Below, one piece after another: positions 1-6,108 of a stretch of DNA of 10,669 nt. The notes below the pieces were generated by a model that did no database searches, had not been told where the DNA came from, and saw only the letters and a list, made by a program, of their open reading frames with translations. The stretch's first letter is position 1, and each line of letters opens with the position of its first letter. Source of the DNA: an uncultured Collinsella sp. (GTDB lineage: Bacteria > Actinomycetota > Coriobacteriia > Coriobacteriales > Coriobacteriaceae); assembly GCA_902492185.1 (NCBI GenBank), contig CABUKY010000052.1:1-10669 (forward strand). Reading direction: 5' to 3'. The translations under genes and the position numbers were made by a program.

Positions 1-1092
1 CGGAATATAGAGCTGGCCCTTGGTGTCGCTGGGGTAGTGGATGCGCAGATGCGGCATAAGGTTGAGGCGCGTGGCCTCGGATACCAGCGAGAACGAGCCG
101 GTGATGAGCGCCTGCGAGGCAATGATGGCCGCCACGGCCGAAAGCACGATGGCAAAGGGGCGCAGGGGCTCGGGGAGCATCATATAGAACGGGTTGACGA
201 TATCCATCGCGAGCAACTGGGGATTGGAATTGTTGGCGAGCAGCCAAGCGCCCTGACCCAGGTAGTTAAGGATAAGCGCCGCCTTAACAAACGGCCAGGA
301 TGCGTAGATGTTGGCCTTGCCCACATGACCCATGTCCGAGTAGAGGGCCTCGGCGCCGGTCGTCGACAGAAAGACGAAGCCGAGCACCATAATGCCCGAG
401 TGGTTGATGGGCGAGAACAGGAACATGATGCCGCGGATGGGGTTGAGCGCGCGCAGGATGGACAGGTTGCCGAGCATGTTGAACAGGCCGGCGCCTGCCA
501 GGAACAGGAACCACAGCGTCATGAGCGGGCCGAACAGCTTACCGATCGACGAGGTACCGGCGCGCTGCATGGCAAATAGGCCGCAGATAATGATGATGGT
601 GATGATGATGACGTTGGTCTGGCCGTCGCCCAGCAGCGCGTGGCCCCACTCGATGGTGCGCAGGCCCTCGATGGCTGTGGTGACCGTGACCGCGGGGGTG
701 AGGATGCCGTCGGCGAGCAGCGCTGCGCCGCCGATCATGGCGGGGAGAATCAGCCACGGTGCCACCTTACGCACGAGACTGAACAGGGCGAAGATACCGC
801 CTTCGTTATGGTTGTCGGCTTTCATGGCGATTACCACGTACTTGACCGTGGTCACGAGCGTCATGGTCCAGATGACGAGCGAAAGCGCGCCCAGGATCAT
901 GTCCTCGCTGACGGTACCGATGCCGCCGTTGTTGGCGACGATTGATTTCATGGTGTACATGGGGCTCGTGCCGATGTCGCCATAGACGACGCCGAGCGTT
1001 ACGAGCAGCATGCCAGCGGAGAGGGGGATGGCTCCGTGCCCGCCTTGACCACGCTGGTCTTGGGGGCTTGCCTCCAGTTTGTTGTGTGCCAC
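1..1092 (-). CDS. kup: Kup-family potassium uptake transporter (N-terminal part)
   Basis: Low-affinity K+ uptake permease of the cytoplasmic membrane, KUP/HAK/KT family, thought to work as a K+/H+ symporter. About 364 codons are present; the family is usually 620-680 residues, so the rest of the membrane domain and the C-terminal cytoplasmic domain lie beyond the left edge. The hallmark GVVYGDIGTSP is at residues 34-44, followed by a long series of hydrophobic segments. The fragment ends in HYPSDTKGQLYIP, which resembles the HTS..GQIYIP region of Kup. I chose the GTG at 1092 because AAGGGAG lies 5 bases upstream. An in-frame ATG at 1110 (MSKGVH...) has no visible ribosome binding site. The gene stands alone downstream of the EamA gene on the same strand, separated by 158 bases with two inverted repeats. 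The family call is very secure; the start is likely. Confidence 0.95.
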   Translation of the reverse strand, partial: MAHNKLEASPQDQRGQGGHGAIPLSAGMLLVTLGVVYGDIGTSPMYTMKSIVANNGGIGTVSEDMILGALSLVIWTMTLVTTVKYVVIAMKADNHNEGGIFALFSLVRKVAPWLILPAMIGGAALLADGILTPAVTVTTAIEGLRTIEWGHALLGDGQTNVIIITIIIICGLFAMQRAGTSSIGKLFGPLMTLWFLFLAGAGLFNMLGNLSILRALNPIRGIMFLFSPINHSGIMVLGFVFLSTTGAEALYSDMGHVGKANIYASWPFVKAALILNYLGQGAWLLANNSNPQLLAMDIVNPFYMMLPEPLRPFAIVLSAVAAIIASQALITGSFSLVSEATRLNLMPHLRIHYPSDTKGQLYIP

Positions 1093-1117
1093 GTGGACTC
1101 CCTTAGACATCCGGTTG

Positions 1118-1132
1118 TCTGTCTAGGACAGA
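1118..1132. repeat. Short inverted repeat just upstream of kup
   Basis: TCTGTC-TAG-GACAGA is a perfect 6-base inverted repeat with a 3-base spacer, about 25 bases upstream of the chosen kup start. It could be an operator or a small 5'-leader hairpin. No regulator is identified. Confidence 0.4.
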
Positions 1133-1192
1133 TAATCTTTATGCCGTCTTTATACATACAAGAGCAGTTTGGCACATCAGGTTATTTTAGAC

Positions 1193-1216
1193 AATAATCC
1201 CCAGCTGGGGATTATT
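1193..1216. terminator. 24-bp perfect palindrome, possible terminator of the EamA gene
   Basis: AATAATCCCC, AGCT and GGGGATTATT together form a perfect palindrome. As RNA it makes a 10-bp stem with a 4-base loop and A/U-rich flanks. It lies 34 bases past the EamA stop codon, the right place for a terminator, but no long U run follows on the minus strand. Because the symmetry is perfect and kup starts about 100 bases further on, it could instead be an operator controlling kup. Confidence 0.5.
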
Positions 1217-1250
1217 TATGTACGTAGGTAGCATTTCAAAACAGGGGCTT

Positions 1251-2162
1251 TTAAGCACGTGCTGTCTGGGCTATGCCAGCCTTGCCGCTTGCGCGTTTGC
1301 CGGCGAGTTCGCAAAAAATCGCGCCGCCGATGATAAGCGCGGCGCCCATCAGGCGGACCGGTGTTATGGCTTCGCCCAAAAGGACGGCCGAGAACATGAC
1401 GGCCGAAAGCGGCTCGAGGTAGCCGACGACCGCGACGGTCTGGACGGGCAGCTTGGCGACGGCACTAAAGTAGAGCAGGCAACCGATGCCGGTGTTGACG
1501 ACGCCGAGCATGACGACGGCGTGCCAATCAATACTGGTGGCGACGCCGGCGGACAGGAATGAGGGAGCGCCCTGCGTGAGGAGCGTAAGGACCAGCGCGG
1601 TCACAAAGGCGGCGCTCACCTGGAGCGTGGAGTTCTCGAGACCTTTGATATGTGGCGCTCCCTTGCTGGCAATGACCATCAACGCGTAGCAGAAGGCCGA
1701 GGCGATGCCGCACACGATGCCCGCGATGGGCATATTGCCGCCGAGGCCTTGGGCCGCGATGAGGAAGGCGCCGCAGGCGACGGCGATAAACCCGGCGATT
1801 TTGCCGCCGGTCAGCTTTTCGCCAAAGATGAGCGGGGAGAGCGCCATAACGATGATGGGGCCGCAGTAGTACAGCAGCGAGGATATGCCGACGCCGATCG
1901 TCTGGTAGGCGCGGAACAGAAAAATCCAGCTGGCGCCCAGCGCGGCTCCCGAGAGGAGAAGGGCTGCGGCTTCGCGGGGGCGAGATGGCGCCTGCAACTT
2001 ATGGCGTTGGGTGATGGCGAGGACGGCGACAAGCGAGAGGGTGCCCAAAAACGTGCGCAGGAGCACGATATCGGAGCTCGGCAGCGCGATGGCAGCGGCG
2101 ATGATGCCGTTGGAGCCAAACAATAGCAATGCTGCTAGATACGTAAACAGTCCGTTGTTCAT
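1251..2162 (-). CDS. EamA/DMT-superfamily exporter
   Basis: Predicted ten-helix inner-membrane permease of the drug/metabolite transporter superfamily, 303 residues, the usual length. Two EamA repeats are visible: residues about 5-135, starting with hydrophobic GLFTYLAALLLFGSNGIIAA, and about 148-285, ending in the typical LSAVMFSAVLLGEAITPVRL. Members export amino acids, metabolites or toxic compounds; the substrate cannot be read from sequence. The ATG at 2162 has GAGGGGA about 9 bases upstream. The gene is divergent from a LysR-type regulator across a 118-base gap containing an inverted repeat, so control by that regulator is likely. The C-terminal tail (AGKRASGKAGIAQTARA) is positively charged and probably cytoplasmic. 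Confidence 0.9.
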   Translation of the reverse strand: MNNGLFTYLAALLLFGSNGIIAAAIALPSSDIVLLRTFLGTLSLVAVLAITQRHKLQAPSRPREAAALLLSGAALGASWIFLFRAYQTIGVGISSLLYYCGPIIVMALSPLIFGEKLTGGKIAGFIAVACGAFLIAAQGLGGNMPIAGIVCGIASAFCYALMVIASKGAPHIKGLENSTLQVSAAFVTALVLTLLTQGAPSFLSAGVATSIDWHAVVMLGVVNTGIGCLLYFSAVAKLPVQTVAVVGYLEPLSAVMFSAVLLGEAITPVRLMGAALIIGGAIFCELAGKRASGKAGIAQTARA

Positions 2163-2191
2163 GCGCTGACATCCCCTCTATATCCGAGCAT

Positions 2192-2208
2192 GTTCACTAT
2201 GGGTGAAC
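2192..2208. promoter_or_regulatory. Candidate LysR operator between the EamA and LysR genes
   Basis: GTTCAC-TATGG-GTGAAC is a perfect 6-base inverted repeat with a 5-base spacer, and it contains a T-N11-A core (T2194, A2206) typical of LysR-type binding sites. It lies 30 bases from the EamA start and upstream of the candidate LysR-gene -10 at 2230. This is the expected place for a site that controls both divergent genes. Confidence 0.55.
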
Positions 2209-2229
2209 TGGCTTTAGAAGAAAAGCGAA

Positions 2230-2235
2230 TATAAT
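2230..2235 (+). promoter_or_regulatory. Candidate -10 box of the LysR gene
   Basis: A perfect TATAAT, with no good -35 at 16-18 bases (the sequence there is roughly CTGGCT). The inverted repeat at 2192-2208 overlaps the -35 region. Transcription would start near 2242, giving a leader of about 40 bases. Confidence 0.45.
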
Positions 2236-2280
2236 GAATGGCAAACATGACAAAAACTCATGCAAAGGTGGAGGCGTGCC

Positions 2281-3138
2281 GTGGAGACCAATATCCAAAA
2301 GATGCAAGTGCTGCTCGAGACGGTGCGTGCCGGCAGCTTTACGCGTGCTGCAGAGCGGTTGAGCTATTCGCAGTCGGGCGTGAGCCGCATGGTGGGCGAC
2401 CTTGAGGCAGACTGGGGTTTTAAGGTGCTTGACCGCAGCCGCGAGGGCGTGGTGCTTTCTGCCGACGGGCGGCAGGTCATGCCGGCAGTCGAGGCGTTAT
2501 GCGAAGAGTTCGGCCGCCTGCAGCGACGCGTGGACGAGATGCGAGGGCTCATGCGTGGCAAGATCTGTATCGGTACGTTTTCGAGTGTGGCGACCCATGT
2601 ACTGCCGCCGGTGATCGCGCGGTTTCGCGCCGATCATCCGGACGTCGATTATGAGTTGCTGATGGGCGATTACTCCGAGATTGAGCAATGGGCGGCGGAA
2701 GGCCGCTGCGACCTGGGCTTTATTCCGCGCGAGCCACGCGGCGCCGGCATGGCGTCGCGACCGTTGGTGCAAGACGAGCTGATGGCCGTGGTGCCAGCGG
2801 ACTCCTCGCTTGCCACCGCGGAGGTCGTTTCCCTTGCCGATTTGGCCAACGAGCAGTTTATCCTGCTGGAACGCGGTAGCGACGACGAGATTACGCCGCT
2901 GTTTCGCCGCGCGGGCCTGGCGGTGCGCTCTAAGCTGTCGACCTGGGATGACTATGCGATTATGGCTATGGTCGAGGACGGCCTGGGCGTTAGCATTCTT
3001 CCCGCGCTCATCTTGCGTCGCTGTCAGTTCGATGTTGCCGTGCGTCCGCTCGAGGGACATCCTCATCGGCAGATCAATGCGATATATCGAACGGCCGATG
3101 TTTCGCTTGCCGCCGTCCGTTTCCTCGAATACCTCTAA
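2281..3138 (+). CDS. LysR-type transcriptional regulator
   Basis: DNA-binding regulator of 285 residues, normal for the family. The N-terminal winged HTH is clear at residues about 5-62 (LLETVRAGSFTRAAERLSYS, then SQSGVSRMVGDLE). A linker helix leads to the effector-binding domain from about residue 90 (KICIGTFSSVATHVLPPVI onward), including CDLGFIPREP and the late GLGVSILPALIL segment typical of LysR substrate-binding folds. I chose the GTG at 2281 because GGTGGAGG ends 6 bases before it; an in-frame ATG at 2260 would place this ribosome binding site inside the gene. It diverges from the EamA exporter, so it probably controls that gene and itself. The inducer is unknown. Confidence 0.92.
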   Translation: METNIQKMQVLLETVRAGSFTRAAERLSYSQSGVSRMVGDLEADWGFKVLDRSREGVVLSADGRQVMPAVEALCEEFGRLQRRVDEMRGLMRGKICIGTFSSVATHVLPPVIARFRADHPDVDYELLMGDYSEIEQWAAEGRCDLGFIPREPRGAGMASRPLVQDELMAVVPADSSLATAEVVSLADLANEQFILLERGSDDEITPLFRRAGLAVRSKLSTWDDYAIMAMVEDGLGVSILPALILRRCQFDVAVRPLEGHPHRQINAIYRTADVSLAAVRFLEYL

Positions 3139-3152
3139 ACGTGTGCGCGTCA

Positions 3153-3169
3153 TTGCCCACTTTGGGCAA
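3153..3169. repeat. Inverted repeat after the LysR gene
   Basis: TTGCCCA-CTT-TGGGCAA has 7-base arms and a 3-base spacer, 14 bases past the LysR stop. No T run follows, so it would be a weak terminator at best. It may be a protein-binding site upstream of the HTH-aminotransferase gene. Confidence 0.35.
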
Positions 3170-3197
3170 ATCTCAGAGTCTGGTGCATTTTCTTATG

Positions 3198-3282
3198 AAA
3201 TTGAACTTTCGAATGAGGTGCCGCGTTATACTGCTGCCTAAATTGAACCTTGGTTCAATTCGTATTCTATAAATTGAACTTT
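3198..3282. promoter_or_regulatory. Four AATTGAAC boxes upstream of the HTH-aminotransferase gene
   Basis: AAATTGAACTTT occurs at 3198-3209 and again identically at 3271-3282. AAATTGAACCTT is at 3240-3251, and its box pairs with an inverted copy to form AATTGAACCTTGGTTCAATT (3241-3260), a 9-base inverted repeat with a TT centre. The direct copies start 42 and 31 bases apart, close to four and three DNA turns, so they would lie on one face. They surround a candidate -10 at 3227. The natural reader is the Xre-like domain encoded directly downstream, acting in autoregulation; this is inference. Confidence 0.6.
3227..3232 (+). promoter_or_regulatory. Candidate -10 box of the HTH-aminotransferase gene
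   Basis: TATACT matches the -10 consensus at five of six bases. The -35 is unclear: TTGAAC at 3201 is 20 bases away, longer than ideal. A start near 3239 would put the palindromic operator at the first transcribed bases and AATTGAAC box 1 over the -35 region, a layout suited to repression. Confidence 0.4.
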
Positions 3283-3300
3283 GCCAGCAAGGAGGTTCTA

Positions 3301-4821
3301 GTGGCCCAAGAGACGTTTAGCGATCGCCTGCGACAGACTATGTCCGATCGCGACGTTCGCCAGTCGGACGTAATCCGCGCATCGGAGATGCTCGGCAAAA
3401 AACTCGGCAAGAGTCAGATGAGCCAATATGTGAGCGGCAAGACGATCCCGCGGCGCGATGTGGCTGAGCTGCTCGCCCGTATTTTGGAGGTCGATGTTAC
3501 CTGGCTGCTTGCCGGCGACGCCGATCAAGGCGAGGCATCATCACCCCGCAACGATTCCAAGCCCGAACCCCATCCCTCAGCTCAAATTGCAAGGAGCACC
3601 ACCATGCGTACTTTTTCTAAATCCACCAAGCTCGATAACGTCCTGTATGACGTGCGCGGTCCCGTCGTCGACGAGGCTGCCCGTATGGAGGACGAGGGCG
3701 AGCGCATCCTCAAGCTCAATATCGGCAACCCGGCGCCCTTCGGTTTCCGCACGCCCGACGAGGTCATCAAGGACATGCGCCAGCAGCTGCCCGACTGCGA
3801 AGGCTATTCCAACTCGCGCGGCTTGTTCTCCGCGCGCAAGGCGATCATGCAGTATTCGCAGATCAAGGGCCTGCCCAACGTTCAGATGGAGCATATCTAC
3901 ACGGGCAACGGCGTGTCCGAGCTCATTCAGCTTTCGATGAACGCGCTGCTCGACAATGGCGACGAGATTCTGATCCCCAGCCCTGACTATCCGCTCTGGA
4001 CGGCGTGCGCAACCCTTGCCGGCGGTCATCCCGTACATTATTTGTGTGATGAGCAGGCGGATTGGTATCCCGACCTGGAGGATATGGAGTCCAAGATCAC
4101 GAGCGCGACCAAAGCCCTCGTCATCATCAACCCTAACAACCCCACGGGTTCCGTCTATCCGCGTGAGGTGCTCGAGGGCATCGTTGAGGTTGCGCGCAGG
4201 CACCAGCTCATGATTTTTGCAGACGAGATTTACGACCGCCTGTGCATGGACGGCTATGAGCACGTCTCGATTGCCTCGCTCGCTCCCGATCTGCCCTGTG
4301 TCACCTTTAGCGGCCTTTCCAAGTCGCACATGATTGCGGGCTATCGTATTGGCTGGATGGTGCTTTCGGGCAACCAGCGCTGCATGAGCGACTTCATCAT
4401 GGGTATCAACATGCTCTCCAACATGCGCCTGTGCTCCAACGTGCCGGCTCAGTCGATCGTTCAGACGGCACTCGGTGGTCATCAGTCCGTTAACGACTAC
4501 ATCCGTCCTGGCGGCCGTGTCTACGAGCAGCGCAACTTTGTGTATGAGGCGCTCAACAAGATTGACGGCATCTCGGTGGTTAAGCCGCGCGCGGCGTTCT
4601 ACATCTTCCCCAAGATGGATGTGAAGAAGTTCAACATCACCGATGACGAGCAGTTCGCCCTTGACCTGCTGCACGAGAAGAAGATCCTGATCACGCGCGG
4701 CGGCGGCTTCAACTGGGCTGAGCCCGACCACTTCCGTATCGTGTACCTGCCGCGCATGGAAGTACTCAAAGAGTCCCTCGAAGACCTCGCCGACTTCTTT
4801 GACCATTACCGCCAGGCGTAA
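3301..4821 (+). CDS. alaA: Xre-like HTH domain fused to AlaA-type alanine aminotransferase
   Basis: One uninterrupted frame of 506 residues. Residues about 5-73 form an Xre/lambda-repressor-like HTH (FSDRLRQTMSDRDVRQSDVI, then KSQMSQYVSGKTIPRR and LEVDVTWLLAGD). Residues about 74-101 are a Ser/Pro-rich linker. From residue 102 the protein is a complete fold-type I PLP enzyme, closely resembling E. coli AlaA (glutamate-pyruvate aminotransferase): KSTKLDNVLYDVRGPVVDEA, LNIGNPAPFGF, NPNNPTG at 277-283 and the PLP lysine K341 in SGLSKSHMIAGYR. The GTG at 3301 has AAGGAGG 5 bases upstream; the frame also extends to a TTG at 3250 without a ribosome binding site. A second strong ribosome binding site and ATG at 3604 match the normal AlaA start, so two products are possible. 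Aminotransferase function is secure; what the HTH domain does is inferred. MocR proteins join a GntR-type, not Xre-type, HTH to an aminotransferase. Confidence 0.9.
   Translation: MAQETFSDRLRQTMSDRDVRQSDVIRASEMLGKKLGKSQMSQYVSGKTIPRRDVAELLARILEVDVTWLLAGDADQGEASSPRNDSKPEPHPSAQIARSTTMRTFSKSTKLDNVLYDVRGPVVDEAARMEDEGERILKLNIGNPAPFGFRTPDEVIKDMRQQLPDCEGYSNSRGLFSARKAIMQYSQIKGLPNVQMEHIYTGNGVSELIQLSMNALLDNGDEILIPSPDYPLWTACATLAGGHPVHYLCDEQADWYPDLEDMESKITSATKALVIINPNNPTGSVYPREVLEGIVEVARRHQLMIFADEIYDRLCMDGYEHVSIASLAPDLPCVTFSGLSKSHMIAGYRIGWMVLSGNQRCMSDFIMGINMLSNMRLCSNVPAQSIVQTALGGHQSVNDYIRPGGRVYEQRNFVYEALNKIDGISVVKPRAAFYIFPKMDVKKFNITDDEQFALDLLHEKKILITRGGGFNWAEPDHFRIVYLPRMEVLKESLEDLADFFDHYRQA
3591..3606 (+). 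promoter_or_regulatory. Internal ribosome binding site and ATG for stand-alone AlaA
   Basis: AAGGAG (3591-3596) lies 7 bases before an in-frame ATG at 3604. The 405-residue product would begin MRTFSKSTKLDNV, aligning with the N-terminus of ordinary AlaA proteins. The site lies inside the linker-coding part of the fusion frame. Confidence 0.7.
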
Positions 4822-4842
4822 CGGCAAAGGTAGCCTGTAATG

Positions 4843-4885
4843 AAACGGTCGGCTCGCAACGGATGCGGGCCGACCGTTTTCTGTC
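4843..4885 (+). terminator. Rho-independent terminator after the aminotransferase gene
   Basis: AAACGGTCGGC (4843-4853) pairs perfectly with GCCGACCGTTT (4869-4879). Inside it CGCA pairs with TGCG around a short ACGGA loop. TTCTGTCT-like sequence follows. It starts 21 bases past the stop codon. Confidence 0.9.
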
Positions 4886-4949
4886 TAAGCCCGTGCTGTT
4901 AGCGCTTGTCTCGTTGAGCGGGCGAGGTTCGCGCGTGAGCGGCTAGTTC

Positions 4950-4966
4950 TATTCCAAAATGGAATA
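4950..4966. promoter_or_regulatory. Candidate operator upstream of the PTS/ceramidase-like operon
   Basis: TATTCCA-AAA-TGGAATA is a perfect 7-base inverted repeat. It overlaps a -10-like TACAAT (4965-4970) that has no good -35. Relative to the better promoter at 4986-5015 it would sit at roughly -72 to -56, an activator-like position. The rest of the 4886-4985 stretch shows nothing recognisable. Confidence 0.5.
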
Positions 4967-4985
4967 CAATGGGCTTAAGCTGGAA

Positions 4986-5025
4986 TTGATGTCCGGGTAC
5001 CTGCTTTTCTAGAATGTTGTCAACA
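4986..5025 (+). promoter_or_regulatory. Candidate promoter of the four-gene operon, with a palindrome at the start site
   Basis: TTGATG (4986-4991) and TAGAAT (5010-5015) are 18 bases apart and match the consensus at four and five of six bases. The predicted start is near 5022. TGTTGTCAACA (5015-5025), with 5-base arms, directly overlaps that start and could bind a repressor. The leader would be about 26 bases. Confidence 0.5.
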
Positions 5026-5047
5026 AGATGAAAGGCGGTTCCAACCA

Positions 5048-6082
5048 ATGATTATCGATGCAAATTCCTACTGGTTCGACGAGCGCATCTTTCATGACGA
5101 GACGCTCTGCGAACAGTTTTTGGCCGAGGTACCCCGCGCCTATGACACCGAAGGCTATCTGACCATGAATTCCGCCGGCAAACGACAGATCGTGATCGAG
5201 ATGCCCGCCGGTTCTCCGGGTCTTAACTACATTGAGGGCGACTACACCCTCGAGAAGCGCTTGGCCGATATGGATGAGGCGGGGGTCGACAAGGCGATCC
5301 TCAAGCTCCCCGGCTGTCACGAGTGGATGTCGCTCGAGATGTGCCGGCGTTTCAACGACGGTATGGCTGCTGACGCGAAGGCGTCAAGTGGCCGTCTGAT
5401 TCCGCTTGTCGCTGTGCCGCCCTTTGGCACCAAAGCGAATTTGGAGGAGCTCGACCGCAGGCTCGACGATGGTTTTGCGGGTGTGCAGCTCTGCGCTCAC
5501 TACGGTAAGCGCTATCTCGACGACCAGGTCTTCTCGAGCTTTTTCGAGCACCTGAACGAACGCCATGTCACCGTTTACGTGCACCATGTTCCCGTGCCGG
5601 TCGAGAACGAGTCGCTTCTCGCGTACGACAACCTTCGCCGCTCTTATGGCCGCTGCGTCGACCAAACTACGGCGATCGGCCGAGAGATCTTTGGTGATTT
5701 CTTTGAGCGCTACCCCAATATCAAGATGGTCCACTCCATGCTCGGCGGCGCATACTTTGCGTTCAAGGAGATGCTGCTGCCTCATGGCCCCAAGCGCCCT
5801 GATGCTTCTGGCCGTTTTCAGGTCGATACCGAGACCGTTTCCAGGCACCTCGAGAACAACATCTATTTCGACATGTCCCATGCTCAGCCTTGGGGCAAGA
5901 CACTCCTCGCCTGTGCGGTTGACGTGCTGGGTGCAGACCATATTGTTTTTGGCACGAGCTATCCCGTTAAACGCGAGTGGCTCACCGAGGGTGTCGCCTG
6001 CGTTCGCGCTGCAAATCTGAGCGATACAGACAGCGACCTTGTGCTTGGCGGTACAGCGCAGCAACTGTACGGTGTCGAGTGA
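5048..6082 (+). CDS. ACMSD-like amidohydrolase-family protein with degenerate metal site
   Basis: A 344-residue protein of the Amidohydrolase_2 (ACMSD-like) family, judged by length, TIM-barrel strand pattern and the spacing of conserved segments. The start reads MIIDANSYWFDE where relatives have IDxHxH, so both first-strand histidines are replaced (N6, Y8). VYVHHVP keeps the mid-barrel histidine (H179 or H180) and VHSMLGGAYF keeps H229. The late GTDYP motif reads GTSYP, so the metal/catalytic aspartate is serine (S304). Relatives decarboxylate, hydrate or hydrolyse metabolites using a divalent metal. This protein may bind metal differently, use another chemistry, or be non-catalytic. The ATG at 5048 has a modest AAAGGCGG site about 9 bases upstream. 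It is the first gene of the operon, 26 bases before the next gene. Fold assignment is fairly sure; function is unknown. Confidence 0.8.
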   Translation: MIIDANSYWFDERIFHDETLCEQFLAEVPRAYDTEGYLTMNSAGKRQIVIEMPAGSPGLNYIEGDYTLEKRLADMDEAGVDKAILKLPGCHEWMSLEMCRRFNDGMAADAKASSGRLIPLVAVPPFGTKANLEELDRRLDDGFAGVQLCAHYGKRYLDDQVFSSFFEHLNERHVTVYVHHVPVPVENESLLAYDNLRRSYGRCVDQTTAIGREIFGDFFERYPNIKMVHSMLGGAYFAFKEMLLPHGPKRPDASGRFQVDTETVSRHLENNIYFDMSHAQPWGKTLLACAVDVLGADHIVFGTSYPVKREWLTEGVACVRAANLSDTDSDLVLGGTAQQLYGVE

Positions 6083-6108
6083 GCGGCAATCAGAGGGGAG
6101 TATCTGCC

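Noticed and set aside
589..612. Run of GAT/ATG-like trinucleotides
   Set aside because: On the minus strand it encodes an isoleucine-rich membrane helix of Kup, so codon use explains it.
3195..3272. Small frame of 25 codons upstream of the HTH-aminotransferase gene
   Set aside because: No ribosome binding site, and it overlaps the candidate promoter and operator boxes; the Leu/Arg-rich peptide looks like chance.
3577..4827. Long open frame of about 416 codons opposite the aminotransferase gene
   Set aside because: A shadow frame of high-G+C coding DNA; the AlaA protein on the other strand is unmistakable and this one has no recognisable motifs.
5977..6108. Upstream extension of the first ceramidase-like frame
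   Set aside because: It overlaps the ACMSD-like gene and is rich in Arg and Cys without family similarity; a good ribosome binding site supports the start at 6109.
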